A DNA stretch of 64,000 nucleotides from Streptomyces sp. NBC_01428 (GCF_036231965.1 NZ_CP109499.1:8060001-8124000), one strand, 5' to 3'; positions 23,931-33,185 are shown, counted from the first letter of the stretch. A program made the numbers and translations. The notes: generated from the letters alone by a model not told the origin.

Positions 23931-26249
23931 TCACAGCTTGAGGGTGAACCACGTCGTCTTGCCCGCCTCCGTCGGCCGTACGCCCCAGTCGTCGGCGAGT
24001 GCGCGCACCAGGATCAGCCCCCGTCCCGACTCCTCGTCCTCCGTGGCCGCCCGGGGCCGCGGAAGGTGGGTGCTGTGGTCGCTGATCTCCACGGTCAGCT
24101 CCGTGGTGGTGCGGCACACGTGCAGGCCGATGGGCCCGTGCGCGTGCTGGACGGCGTTGGTGAGGATCTCCGACAGCAGCAGCCGGGCGTCGTCCGCGGT
24201 CGGCGCGCAGTCCCACGAGGTCAGTGCCTTGCTGAGGAAGGCGCGGCCCTCCGGCACGGACTCGGGCACGGGCGGCAGGTCGATGGCGGCCGTGGCCAGG
24301 GGCGCGTCGGGCAGCCGGGTGAGGAGCAGGGTCACGTCGTCGTTGTGCCCCTCCGCGTCCGGCAGCAGCGCCGCCAGCACCCGGTCCGCCGTCACCTCCA
24401 GATCGGGCGCGCCGGCGAACAGGTCCGCCAGGGTCGCGGTCAGCCGGCCGAGCTGGTCCTCGATGTCGGTGCCGGGCGTCTCGATGAGACCGTCGGTGTA
24501 CAGGACGAGCGTGGCCCCCGGAGGTATCACCGCGGTGGCCTGCTCGTAGAGGACGTCACCGACGCCGAGGGGCGCGTTCACCGGGGCCTCCAGCTGGTGG
24601 GCGCCGCTGCCCGGCAAGGCCACCAGGGTCGGCAGATGGCCCGCCGAGCAGACCGTCACCTCTCCGGCGTCCGCCGAGATCACCACGTAGCAGCAGGTCA
24701 CCAGCTGGTCGGGCACGTCAAGATCGCCGACGACCGTCTCCAGGGACTGCATCAGCTGCCGCGGCTGCATCCCCGTCTTGGCGAGCGCGTGCGCCGCAGA
24801 CCGCAACTGCCCCATCACCGCGGCGGCCTCCAGGCCGCGGCCCATCACGTCGCCGATCAGCACACCGACCCGGCCGGCGCCCAGCGGGATCAGGTCGAAC
24901 CAGTCGCCGCCCACCCCCGCCCCCTGCGTGGCGGGCCGGTAGCGGCTCGCGGTGGTCAGCCCCGGGATCGCGGGCGGCGTGCCCATGAGGCTGCGCTGGA
25001 GCGTCAGCGCGATGTGCCGCTGCTGCTCGTAGAGGAACGTCAGTTCCTCCTCCGCCTTCTTGCGGTCGCTGATGTCCCGGACGATGGCACACGCGCCGAC
25101 GACCGAGCCGTCCGGGGCGCGCGTCGGCCACAGCGTGATGTCGACGTCCAGCAGGTCGCCCGAGCGGGTCAGCCGCAGCGTCTCGAAGTGCTCGACCTTC
25201 TCGCCGCGGCGCAACCGGTCCAGCAACGTGTCGATCTCCTCCCGTCGTTCGGTGGTGGCCAGCAGCGACACGTGCCGGCCCATCACCTCGGCCCGTGTGT
25301 AGCCGTAGAGCCGCTGGGCCGCCGCGTTCCAGTAGGTGATCTCGCCGTCGAGGGTCTTGGCGAGGATCGCGTCCTGCGACGACTCCACCAGGCCGGCCAG
25401 TTCGTTGATCCGGGCCTCGGCGCGCTTGCGGTCGCTGACGTCGCGGACGGCGGCGGAGACGAGGAGGCCGTCGGCGGTTTCGAGGGGGCTGAGGCTGATC
25501 TCGACGGGGAACTCGGTGCCGTTCTTGCGGAGGCCGTGGAGTTCGAGTTCGGCGCCCATGGGGCGGACCTGTCGGTTGGCGGCGTATCCGTCGCGGTGCA
25601 GGGTGTGGTGGGCGCGGAAGCGGCCGGGGACGAGGAGTTCGACGGGGTGGCCGAGGAGTTCCTCGCGTCGGTAGCCGAAGAGGGCTTCGGTCTGGGCGTT
25701 GACGAGGCGGATGGTGCCGGTGTCGTCGACGATGACCATCGCGTCCGGCGCCGCCTCCAGCAGTCCACGGAACCGTTCCTCCGCGGCCTTGCGGTCGCTG
25801 ACGTCGCGGACGGCGGCGGAGACGAGGAGGCCGTCGGCGGTTTCGAGGGGGCTGAGGCTGATCTCGACGGGGAACTCGGTGCCGTTCTTGCGGAGGCCGT
25901 GGAGTTCGAGTTCGGCGCCCATGGGGCGGACCTGTCGGTTGGCGGCGTATCCGTCGCGGTGCAGGGTGTGGTGGGCGCGGAAGCGGCCGGGGACGAGGAG
26001 TTCGACGGGGTGGCCGAGGAGTTCCTCGCGTCGGTAGCCGAAGAGGGCTTCGGTCTGGGCGTTGACGAGGCGGATGGTGCCGGTGTCGTCGACGATGACC
26101 ATCGCGTCCGGCGCCGCCTCCAGGAGCCCACGGAACCGTTCCTCCGCACCGGCCGGCACGGTGCCGGGCGGATCGCCGCCGCACTGGCACCGCCCCGGGT
26201 CCGCCGTATCGGCGGGACGCGTTGAAGTCCCTTTGACGAAGTCGCCCAT
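23931..26249 (-). CDS. Triple-PAS SpoIIE phosphatase with HATPase (anti-sigma-like) domain
   Basis: This 772-residue cytoplasmic signalling protein has PAS (about 36-150), a near-identical second PAS (157-271), a third PAS (about 280-395), a SpoIIE/PP2C-type phosphatase (about 430-630, with GVGGDWFDLIPLGAGRVGV and GDVMGRGLEAAAVMGQLRSA) and a HATPase_c kinase-like domain (about 650-772, with LLLSEILTNAVQHAHG and ESGRGLILVRALADDWG). Such proteins act on anti-anti-sigma factors and so set the activity of stress or developmental sigma factors. The start at 26249 (MGDFVKGTST) is uncertain; 26288 and 26321 are possible. The two first PAS copies differ in only a few bases. Confidence 0.85.
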   Translation of the reverse strand: MGDFVKGTSTRPADTADPGRCQCGGDPPGTVPAGAEERFRGLLEAAPDAMVIVDDTGTIRLVNAQTEALFGYRREELLGHPVELLVPGRFRAHHTLHRDGYAANRQVRPMGAELELHGLRKNGTEFPVEISLSPLETADGLLVSAAVRDVSDRKAAEERFRGLLEAAPDAMVIVDDTGTIRLVNAQTEALFGYRREELLGHPVELLVPGRFRAHHTLHRDGYAANRQVRPMGAELELHGLRKNGTEFPVEISLSPLETADGLLVSAAVRDVSDRKRAEARINELAGLVESSQDAILAKTLDGEITYWNAAAQRLYGYTRAEVMGRHVSLLATTERREEIDTLLDRLRRGEKVEHFETLRLTRSGDLLDVDITLWPTRAPDGSVVGACAIVRDISDRKKAEEELTFLYEQQRHIALTLQRSLMGTPPAIPGLTTASRYRPATQGAGVGGDWFDLIPLGAGRVGVLIGDVMGRGLEAAAVMGQLRSAAHALAKTGMQPRQLMQSLETVVGDLDVPDQLVTCCYVVISADAGEVTVCSAGHLPTLVALPGSGAHQLEAPVNAPLGVGDVLYEQATAVIPPGATLVLYTDGLIETPGTDIEDQLGRLTATLADLFAGAPDLEVTADRVLAALLPDAEGHNDDVTLLLTRLPDAPLATAAIDLPPVPESVPEGRAFLSKALTSWDCAPTADDARLLLSEILTNAVQHAHGPIGLHVCRTTTELTVEISDHSTHLPRPRAATEDEESGRGLILVRALADDWGVRPTEAGKTTWFTLKL
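25425..26150. repeat. 363-bp tandem duplication of a PAS domain
   Basis: Two adjacent copies (about 25425-25787 and 25788-26150) are offset by exactly 363 bp, or 121 codons. They are almost identical, with differences seen only near the copy ends (for example CAGCAGTCC against CAGGAGCCC). The period keeps the reading frame, so the protein gains one whole PAS module. This is a recent duplication or a homogenised repeat. Confidence 0.92.
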
Positions 26250-26408
26250 GTCCGCCCCAGATGTGCCGCTTGGTGTGATTCGGCCCATCCCAGCGCACGC
26301 GGACCCCCGAGGGGGCGACATGTCGTTTACTGGCCCGAGCCCGGCCGAACCTGACCTCGCGGGCACATTCCCTGGTCGGTTGCCCCGGTCATCACCGTCG
26401 GGAGAACA

Positions 26409-26444
26409 CCGGGGCCGGGCCCGCACGCGCGGACCCGGCCCCGG
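26409..26444 (-). terminator. Terminator after the amidase gene
   Basis: Perfect 11-bp arms CCGGGGCCGGG (26409-26419) and CCCGGCCCCGG (26434-26444) extend by four more pairs after one mismatch to an ACGC loop. It lies 26 bp beyond the amidase stop on the minus strand. Confidence 0.7.
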
Positions 26445-26470
26445 AAGGATGGACAGAACGACGGATACGG

Positions 26471-28438
26471 CTACCGGATCAGGTCGACGTCCGCGGCCCG
26501 CACGAACTCCACCCGGTGTCCGTACTGGATCTCGTAGTACATGTCCTTGCCGATCACGACCTTGTGCCCCGTCGTGTCGAAGGTCGGGGAGAAGAAGTAC
26601 TCGCCCGGCACCTTGTCACCGGCCGCGTACCGCTGGCCCGCGAGGATCTTGTAGGGCAGCGGTGAGACCGCCTGGACGGGAACGCCCGCCGGGTAGGCCG
26701 CCGCCTCCGGGTACGCCCTCCCGTACACCGGGACCTCGGTGAGACCCGCCTTGGGCGTCACGACCGGGCCCGACGCCGTCACCGCGGTCGGCTGCTTCTT
26801 CGGGTTCTTGAACCAGGCCTTCTGTCCCAGGTACCAGATCGCCGTCCAGTCACCGGCACGCTCGGCCACCGCGTAGCGCTGTCCGGTGGAGACGCGCGAG
26901 GCCAGGTCGTTCACGTCGATCGTCGAGGCCGCACCGCTCGGATAGAGGCCGACGTCCTTGATCAGCGGTGAGGTCTCGTCCGGCTGGGAGTAGAGCCGCA
27001 CCTCGCTGGAGCCGTGCGTGGCACAGGGCACGTCCTTCGTGACGCAGCCCGTGTACACCGGCTGGTTCTTCGCGAAGTCGGGCAGCACCGTCACCAGCGA
27101 GCCGCTCTTCGCGAGCGTGCGGTGGAAGGGGTGCCCGAGCAGGGTGAAGTAGTGCTGCCAGTCCCAGTACGGGCCCGGGTCCGTGTGCATGCCCGGGATC
27201 GTCGACGTGGTCGGTCCCGGCACGTTGTCGTGACCGAGGACGTGCTGCCGGTCCAGCGGGATCGCGTACTTCGCGGACAGGTACCGCACGAGGCGCGCCG
27301 AGGCCCGGTACATCTCCTCGGTGTACCAGGCGTCCGGCGAGGTGAGGAAGCCCTCGTGCTCCAGACCGATCGACTTCGCGTTCACGTACCAGTTGCCCGC
27401 GTGCCAGGCCACGTCCTTGGCCTTCACATGCTGGGCGATGTGACCGTCGGTCGAGCGCAGCGTGTAGTTCCACGACACGTAGGTCGGGTCCTGGACGAGG
27501 TTCAGCACCCCGTCCCAGGTCCCCTCCGTGTCGTGGATGACGATGTACTTGATGCTCTCCGACGCCGGCCGGTCGCCCAGGTCGTGGTTGCCGTAGTCGC
27601 CGTCCCCGAACTCCTCGTACGGAGCCGGGATCCACTCGCACGACACCGTCCTCGGGCACTCGGTGCCGTCGGCGGAGGCCGTCCGCAGCCCGGCGCCGCG
27701 CAGCTGCGCCGTGTCCGGGCTCAGCTTCGGCTGCGCCGCGAGCGCGACCCGCTGACCGGAGTCCGTCGTGCGCGACTCACCGCTCCGCAGCACCGCGTAC
27801 ACGTCGTCGGCGTACGTCGCCGCCGTGGAGCTGTCGTCGGCCCCCGAGAAGCGCGCGACCGCGCCGTACCAGTCGGCCGGGTCCGCGCTCAGCGGCCGGC
27901 CCAGGCCCTGCTGTGCGGCGGCGAGCAGGGCGGCGCCGCCCTCGACGTTCGCCGCCGCGTCCGAGCGCAGTCGCTCCGCGGAGAGCCCGGTGAGACCGGC
28001 CGCCTTCGTCAACGTCTTGAGCCGTGCCGGGAGTTCGGCGTCCGTGGGTACCTTCGTGTCCGGCAGCAGCGCCGGACGCGAGCTGTCGCCGCGGGCGTCC
28101 TCCGTGCCGTCGCTGTGGTGCGGCGACCCGGCGATCGCCGTCCGGGCGTCGGTCAGGTGCATGGGGCCGTAGCCGCCGCTGACGCTCGGGGCACCGGAGT
28201 GCGTGTCCCAGCGGGACTGCAGATAGGACACGGCGAGCAGCACGCTCTGCGGTACGTGGTACTCGCCGGCCGCGGTGGCGAAGGCCCGCTGCAGCCCTGC
28301 GGCCTCGGGCACCTCGGCGGCGGAACTCGCGGGAGCGGCGCCCAGCAACGGCAGCAGCAGCGCCGCCGAGGCGACGGTCCCCGCTGTCCTTCGGGCGCGT
28401 CTGTGTCCGGCGTTGGGGTCGGTGGCGGACCGGTGCAA
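26471..28438 (-). CDS. Secreted N-acetylmuramoyl-L-alanine amidase
   Basis: This is a 655-residue exported peptidoglycan hydrolase. The start is a TTG at 28438, set by a perfect AGGAGG five bases upstream. The signal peptide ends near PASSAAEV. A helical, lysozyme-like N-terminal region (VPQSVLLAVSYLQSRWDTHS) is followed by an Amidase_2 domain (about 285-430) with IKYIVIHDTEGTWDG, SWNYTLRSTDGHIAQHV, WHAGNW, IGLEHEGF and VLGHDNVPGP, which supply the zinc ligands and catalytic residues. The C-terminal region has SH3-like repeats (YAVAERAGDWTAIWYLGQKA). It would cut the bond between MurNAc and L-Ala in the cell wall. Confidence 0.88.
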   Translation of the reverse strand: MHRSATDPNAGHRRARRTAGTVASAALLLPLLGAAPASSAAEVPEAAGLQRAFATAAGEYHVPQSVLLAVSYLQSRWDTHSGAPSVSGGYGPMHLTDARTAIAGSPHHSDGTEDARGDSSRPALLPDTKVPTDAELPARLKTLTKAAGLTGLSAERLRSDAAANVEGGAALLAAAQQGLGRPLSADPADWYGAVARFSGADDSSTAATYADDVYAVLRSGESRTTDSGQRVALAAQPKLSPDTAQLRGAGLRTASADGTECPRTVSCEWIPAPYEEFGDGDYGNHDLGDRPASESIKYIVIHDTEGTWDGVLNLVQDPTYVSWNYTLRSTDGHIAQHVKAKDVAWHAGNWYVNAKSIGLEHEGFLTSPDAWYTEEMYRASARLVRYLSAKYAIPLDRQHVLGHDNVPGPTTSTIPGMHTDPGPYWDWQHYFTLLGHPFHRTLAKSGSLVTVLPDFAKNQPVYTGCVTKDVPCATHGSSEVRLYSQPDETSPLIKDVGLYPSGAASTIDVNDLASRVSTGQRYAVAERAGDWTAIWYLGQKAWFKNPKKQPTAVTASGPVVTPKAGLTEVPVYGRAYPEAAAYPAGVPVQAVSPLPYKILAGQRYAAGDKVPGEYFFSPTFDTTGHKVVIGKDMYYEIQYGHRVEFVRAADVDLIR

Positions 28439-28649
28439 TGCAGCCTCCTGGGACGGTCGAGCGCGGTGGGGCGTGCGGGCCGAACGCGTCAGTGCTACCG
28501 GCTTCCGGACGATCCGTCAATCATGCGCAGGACGAGGCGATTTCCCATGTCAGCGCCGAGCGAGGAGGTTTCCGCGGCGGTGGCCCTCTCGCCTGCACGG
28601 CATCAGTGGCGTGGACCAATGACCCGAACAGCGGCAGGCCCGGACATGC

Positions 28650-28696
28650 CGAGGGCCCGCGGTGCGCCACCTTGCGGTGCGCTCCGCGGGCCCTCG
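28650..28696 (-). terminator. Strong terminator after the phosphotransferase gene
   Basis: A long hairpin lies just beyond the minus-strand stop at 28704. It has 13 perfect pairs (CGAGGGCCCGCGG with CCGCGGGCCCTCG), then a mismatch and further pairs to a TTGC loop. Confidence 0.75.
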
Positions 28697-28703
28697 TCCC
28701 CGG

Positions 28704-29843
28704 TCAGCGAGTGCCGACCGCCGCGCGTACGGCCCGACGGGCCATCTGGCAGTCGTCGTGCAGCCGCCTGAGCAGCAGCCGCTGTTCCTCGCCGGACGGC
28801 GCGGCGGCCGGCGGGGTCTGGCCCGGTGCGGCCGGGGCCGGGTCGTGCAGGGAACGCTGCACGGCCGTCTCGTAGGTACGGATCTCACGGGTCAGGACGA
28901 GCATCAGGTTGACCAGGAACGCGTCCCGGGCCGCCGGTCCCGCCGACTGGGCGAGCTGGCTGATCTGACGGCGCGCCACGGGGGCGTCGCCGAGGACGGC
29001 CCACAGGGTCGCCAGGTCGTAGCCCGGCAGATACCAGCCCGCTTGCTCCCAGTCCACCAGCACTGGACCGGCCGGTGAGAGCAGGACGTTCGACAGGAGG
29101 GCGTCGCCGTGGCAGAACTGGCCCATGCCCTGGCGCCCCGAGGAGGCGGCGATGCCGTGCACGAGCTTCTGGAGGTCTCCCATGTCCCGGTCCGTGAGCA
29201 GGCCCAGTTCGTGGAAGCGGGAGATCCGCTCCGCGTAGTCCAGCGGGGCGTTGAACGTACCGGCCGGCGGCCGCCAGGCGTTCAGCCGGCAGATGGCGCC
29301 CAGCGCCGCCCGGATGTCCGCGCGGGGCGGGGCCTCGACCGGGTGCCGCTGGAGCGCCGCGACCCGGCCGGGCATCCGCTCGATCACCAGGGTGCAGTTC
29401 TCCGGGTCCGCCGCGATCAGCCGGGGCACCCGCACGGGCGGGCGGTGCCGGACGAACGAGCGGTAAGCAGCTATTTCGTGCCGGATCCGCTCGGCCCAGA
29501 CGGGGGAGTGGTCCAGTAAACACTTGGCGACGGCCGTGCTGCGTCCCGTCGTACCGACGAGGAGCACGGAGCGTCCGCTGCGCCTGAGCACCTGGACCGG
29601 AGCGAACTCCGGACAGATCCGGTGCACCGACGCGATGGCCGCGCGCAACTGGACGCCCTGAGGGCCGGACAAGTCGAGTCTCCCGCTGAGCGGTTGGGTG
29701 CCGAGCCCCGGCACGCGCCGCGCCCGGCCGGCCCCGAGTACGGGAGCCGCCTGACGCGCGGGGTCGAGGTAAGGGCCGCTGCCCACCGGGCGGGAGTGCA
29801 ACGACCGGGGCGGAGCGGACACGGAGGACGATGCTGTGTACAT
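28704..29843 (-). CDS. Aminoglycoside-phosphotransferase-fold protein with a TTA codon
   Basis: This is a kinase-like protein of about 379 residues of the APH/choline kinase fold. It has FCHGDALLSNVLL (the catalytic Brenner loop, Asp in HGD and Asn) and GPVLVDWEQAGWYLPGYD (the metal-binding Asp). The nucleotide lobe includes VLLVGTTGRSTAVAKCLL. Codon 109 (29517-29519) is TTA, so synthesis probably depends on BldA. The ATG at 29843 has only a weak, distant site, and alternatives upstream cannot be excluded. It is divergent from nsdB with 236 bp between the two. The phosphate acceptor is unknown; an antibiotic-modifying role is possible but not supported by context. Confidence 0.8.
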   Translation of the reverse strand: MYTASSSVSAPPRSLHSRPVGSGPYLDPARQAAPVLGAGRARRVPGLGTQPLSGRLDLSGPQGVQLRAAIASVHRICPEFAPVQVLRRSGRSVLLVGTTGRSTAVAKCLLDHSPVWAERIRHEIAAYRSFVRHRPPVRVPRLIAADPENCTLVIERMPGRVAALQRHPVEAPPRADIRAALGAICRLNAWRPPAGTFNAPLDYAERISRFHELGLLTDRDMGDLQKLVHGIAASSGRQGMGQFCHGDALLSNVLLSPAGPVLVDWEQAGWYLPGYDLATLWAVLGDAPVARRQISQLAQSAGPAARDAFLVNLMLVLTREIRTYETAVQRSLHDPAPAAPGQTPPAAAPSGEEQRLLLRRLHDDCQMARRAVRAAVGTR

Positions 29844-29989
29844 GGGCGAAACAGATCCCTTCGTGTGCCTGCAAGTTGCTGCGCTCCCCGCCCGGTCGTC
29901 CCTGGGGTTCATCCTGGGGAATGGCCCTGCGGCAACCGGGTCGGGGTGGCGCATTCCTACCTGACACCCGACGTCCACTGGCACACCAT

Positions 29990-30019
29990 CTGGCGCACCC
30001 TGGCGAACCCTGGCGAATA
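29990..30019. repeat. Three 10-bp direct repeats upstream of nsdB
   Basis: CTGGCGMAYC-like units start at 29990, 30000 and 30010, exactly one helical turn apart (CTGGCGCACC, CTGGCGAACC, CTGGCGAATA). They end 60 bp before the nsdB GTG. In-phase iterons on one DNA face suggest cooperative binding of a regulator, perhaps NsdB itself. Confidence 0.6.
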
Positions 30020-30079
30020 GTCGCTCAGCAACTGACAGGCGGTTACTGTCGAAATCAGCCGAGAACCTGGGGGCTTGAC

Positions 30080-31579
30080 GTGAACGGACAACCCAACACC
30101 CGCCTCGCGGACCTGTTCGGCCTGGCCGGCTGGTCCAAGGGCGAACTCGCGAGAATGGTCAACCGGCAGGCGGCGGCCATGGGCCACCCCCAGCTGTCGA
30201 CCGACACCTCGCGGGTGCGGCGGTGGATCGACATGGGAGAGATCCCGCGCGATCCGGTGCCGCGGGTGCTGGCGGCTCTGTTCACCGAGCGTCTCGGCCG
30301 TGTCGTGACCATCGAGGACCTCGGTCTGGTCAGGCACGGGCGCGCGGGGAAACGGCAGGGCGGCGGGAGTGTGGAACATCCCGACGGAATGCCATGGGCG
30401 CCCGAGCGAACCGCCGCGGTCCTCACCGAATTCACGGGAATGGACCTCATGCTCAACCGACGCGGCTTGGTGGGCGCGGGTGCCGCGCTCGCCGCGGGAT
30501 CAGTACTCAGCTCCGCCATGCACGACTGGCTTCGCACCGATCCGGCCCTCACGGCCGACGCTCCGCAGTTCGACGATCCTCTGCACGCCGACCCCGCTGG
30601 GTTCGACCGCTACGAGGCCGCCCCCATCGGGTCGCAGGAGATCGAGGAACTGGAGCGCTCCGTCGAGGTGTTCCGGGCCTGGGACGCCTCCCGCGGTGGC
30701 GGGCTGCAACGCAAGGCCGTCGTGGGCCAGCTCAACGAGGTGGGAGGCATGCTCTCCTACCGTCACCCCGACCATCTCCAGCGGCGCCTGTGGGGCGTCG
30801 CCGCCAACCTCGCCGTCCTCGCGGGCTGGATGTCGCACGACGTCGGTCTGGAACCCACGGCCCAGAAGTACTTCATCATCGCCACGCACGCGGCCAGGGA
30901 GGGCGGTGACCGGCCCCGGGCCGGCGAGGCGCTCTCGCGGGCGGCCCGCCAGATGGTGCACCTGGGCCGGCCGGACGACGCCCTGGACCTGATGAAGCTC
31001 GCCAAGTCCGGTTGGGGCGACGAGGTCCTGCCGCGCACCCGGGCCATGCTCCACACCATCGAGGCCTGGGCACAGGCGTCGATGGGCAAGGGCCAGGCGA
31101 TGCGGCGCACCCTCGGCGTGGCGGAGGAGCTGTTCGTCTCCGACCGCGGTGACGTGCCTCCGCCGAGCTGGATGCAGTTGTTCGACGAGGCCGACATGCA
31201 CGGCATGCAGGCGCTCGCCTACCGCACCCTCGCCGAGCACGAGCCGGCGGCGGCGGCGACGGCGCAGCGGCACGCCAAGGAGGCCTTGAAACTGCGGGAG
31301 TCGGGGCGGGACCGGTCGAAGATCTTCGACCACATCTCGCTGGCGTCGGCCTGCTTCATCGCCGACGACCCCGAACAGGCAGACCGGTACGCGCGACTGG
31401 CCCTGACGTCGATGGGATCCAACTCCTCCCACCGCACCTGGGACCGGTTGCGCGAGATGTACCGGCTCACCGGGCAGTACTCCAGCTATCCGAAGATCAG
31501 TGACCTGCGTGAGGAGATCAAGCTCGCGCTGCCCAAGATGGCGTCGAAGCCCCGGGGCGGCAACAGCGCGCGGGCCTGA
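30080..31579 (+). CDS. nsdB: NsdB-type DNA-binding regulator
   Basis: This is a 499-residue developmental regulator that resembles Streptomyces NsdA/NsdB, reported negative regulators of differentiation and antibiotic production. The N-terminal DNA-binding part reads LFGLAGWSKGELARMVNRQA, STDTSRVRRWIDMGEIP and LAALFTERLGRVVTIEDLGL. A conserved segment (LNRRGLVGAGAALAAGSVL) and TPR-like helices (QKYFIIATHAAREGGD) follow. The GTG at 30080 begins the conserved region directly. NsdB rather than NsdA is chosen from remembered sequence similarity, so the exact name is less certain than the family. Upstream lie three in-phase 10-bp repeats. Confidence 0.78.
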   Translation: MNGQPNTRLADLFGLAGWSKGELARMVNRQAAAMGHPQLSTDTSRVRRWIDMGEIPRDPVPRVLAALFTERLGRVVTIEDLGLVRHGRAGKRQGGGSVEHPDGMPWAPERTAAVLTEFTGMDLMLNRRGLVGAGAALAAGSVLSSAMHDWLRTDPALTADAPQFDDPLHADPAGFDRYEAAPIGSQEIEELERSVEVFRAWDASRGGGLQRKAVVGQLNEVGGMLSYRHPDHLQRRLWGVAANLAVLAGWMSHDVGLEPTAQKYFIIATHAAREGGDRPRAGEALSRAARQMVHLGRPDDALDLMKLAKSGWGDEVLPRTRAMLHTIEAWAQASMGKGQAMRRTLGVAEELFVSDRGDVPPPSWMQLFDEADMHGMQALAYRTLAEHEPAAAATAQRHAKEALKLRESGRDRSKIFDHISLASACFIADDPEQADRYARLALTSMGSNSSHRTWDRLREMYRLTGQYSSYPKISDLREEIKLALPKMASKPRGGNSARA

Positions 31580-31590
31580 GGAGCAGGGCC

Positions 31591-31619
31591 CGGCCGGAGA
31601 ATCCGGGTCGCGCCGGCCG
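31591..31619. terminator. Possible terminator between nsdB and the SpoIIE gene
   Basis: Arms CGGCCGG (31591-31597) and CCGGCCG (31613-31619) enclose a 15-nt loop in the convergent gap. It is modest in strength. Confidence 0.4.
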
Positions 31620-31697
31620 TCACCCGTGATGAGGGCGTGACGAGGAGCCGACACGCGGGAACTCGGGGCAGCCACGGGCGGGCAGGGGACCGACGGG

Positions 31698-33185
31698 TCA
31701 GGAATCGGCCGGTCGGGAACCGATTCCGACGACGAGTACGCGGGCGTCGTCCGTGCGCGCGCTCTCGCCGAACTCCTCGATGACCAGCCGTACACAGTCC
31801 TGGGCCGTGGGGGCCCTGTCGAAGTCCGGGGCCAGGCCGAGCAGGCGTCGGACGGCCTCCGATCCGGCCTCGCTCCCGGTGGCGCCGGGGCGGGAGGACT
31901 CCGGTCGTCGTGGGACCAGTGCGCCGGTGTGCAGGACCAGTACGTCGCCCTGCTGGAGGGTCTCCTCGGCCTGCCCGTAGGGGGCGCCGGGGGTGGCGCC
32001 GAGCAGGACGCCCTCCGGCGGGGTCAGCGCGCGCCCCGTCCCGTCGCGGAACAGCAGGGGGGCGGGATGTCCGGCCTGTGCCCAGGTGAGGGTGCGGGTC
32101 TCGGGCCGGTAGCGGCAGCAGAGGGCGCTGCCGAGGACCGGCTGGACGGTGGGGTCGATCAGGTGGTCGAGCCAGGAGAGGAGCTGACCGGGCTGGGTGC
32201 CCGCCACGGCCATGCCGCGCAGGGCTCCCAGCATCATCGCCATGCCCGAGGTCGCCGCCACCCCGTGACCGGAGAGGTCGCCGACACTCAACAGTGTGTC
32301 GCCGTCGGGCAGTTCGAGTGCGTCGTACCAGTCGCCGCCGGTCGGGGCGCCGGGTGAGGCGGGGAGACGGTGGGCGGCGAGGTCGAGCGTCCGGGGGCCC
32401 CGGCGCGGGAACCGCAACGATCCGCGCCAGGGGGGCGGTACGGCCTCCTGCAGATCGGCCGCGAGCCGGTGCTCGGCCTCGGCGGCCTGTTGTTCCCGTT
32501 CCAGCGAGTCACGGGTCTCGGTCACGGTCCGCTGGCTGCTGCGCAGTTCGCTGACGTCACGCAGCACGGCCCACATCGCGGCGGTGCTGCCGTCGGCGCC
32601 CAGCACGGGCTCACCCATCATGTGCACCGTGCGCAGGCCGCCGTCGGGCCGGACGATGCGGAACTCCCCGTCGATGGGTTTGGCGTCGATGAGGCAGTCC
32701 GTGACCATCGTCGTCAGCATCGGCCGGTCCTCGTCGAAGACCAGGGACGGCAGTTCGTCGAGGGTGAGCGGGGGAGCCGCGGCGTCTCGTCCGAGGATCT
32801 GGTAGAGCTCCCCGGACCAACTCGCTTCGTCCGTCAGCAGGTTCCACTCGGCGCTGCCGACCCGGCTCAGCAGCGAGCCGCGCCGGGGAGGTGCCGGAGC
32901 GGCCGGTGGCGCGGAGGCGGCGAGGGCGGGAGGCCGGGCCGGCGCCGCCGGTGGTCCTTCCCGGAGCTGCGCCAAGTGCTCGTCCAGGTCGTTCAGTTGG
33001 TGCAGTGCCAGCGTGCACAGCGCGCGCTGCCAGCGTCCCTGTACGTCCTCGCCGTCGGCGGGTGCCTCACGCCGGACGGCGTCCACCTCACCGCGCAGGC
33101 GACGCGTCTGCGAGATGAGCGCGTCGACCGAGCCGGGCTGCGGTGGCTGGGCGGCTGGGCGGTCCGCAGAGAGATGGGGAGGCAT
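31698..33185 (-). CDS. PAS domain SpoIIE-type protein phosphatase
   Basis: This is a 495-residue cytoplasmic serine/threonine phosphatase of the RsbU/SpoIIE kind. The N-terminal helical stretch (about 20-110) is rich in Leu and Arg and may be coiled. A PAS-3 domain (about 145-255: VGSAEWNLLTDEASWSGELY, IDGEFRIVRPDGGLRTVHMM) follows, then a linker helix and the PP2C domain (about 290-485: TGGDWYDALELPDGDTLLSV, GDLSGHGVAATSGMAMMLG, TDDARVLVVGIG) with metal-binding Asp residues. It lacks the HATPase domain of the other SpoIIE protein in the window. The ATG at 33185 (MPPHLSADRP) has GGAG 7 bp upstream. Targets are probably anti-anti-sigma factors encoded elsewhere. Confidence 0.85.
   Translation of the reverse strand: MPPHLSADRPAAQPPQPGSVDALISQTRRLRGEVDAVRREAPADGEDVQGRWQRALCTLALHQLNDLDEHLAQLREGPPAAPARPPALAASAPPAAPAPPRRGSLLSRVGSAEWNLLTDEASWSGELYQILGRDAAAPPLTLDELPSLVFDEDRPMLTTMVTDCLIDAKPIDGEFRIVRPDGGLRTVHMMGEPVLGADGSTAAMWAVLRDVSELRSSQRTVTETRDSLEREQQAAEAEHRLAADLQEAVPPPWRGSLRFPRRGPRTLDLAAHRLPASPGAPTGGDWYDALELPDGDTLLSVGDLSGHGVAATSGMAMMLGALRGMAVAGTQPGQLLSWLDHLIDPTVQPVLGSALCCRYRPETRTLTWAQAGHPAPLLFRDGTGRALTPPEGVLLGATPGAPYGQAEETLQQGDVLVLHTGALVPRRPESSRPGATGSEAGSEAVRRLLGLAPDFDRAPTAQDCVRLVIEEFGESARTDDARVLVVGIGSRPADS

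Noticed and set aside
25425..26150. CRISPR or mobile-element repeat
   Set aside because: The two long copies are in frame inside one gene and encode whole PAS domains; no spacers, terminal repeats or transposase are present.
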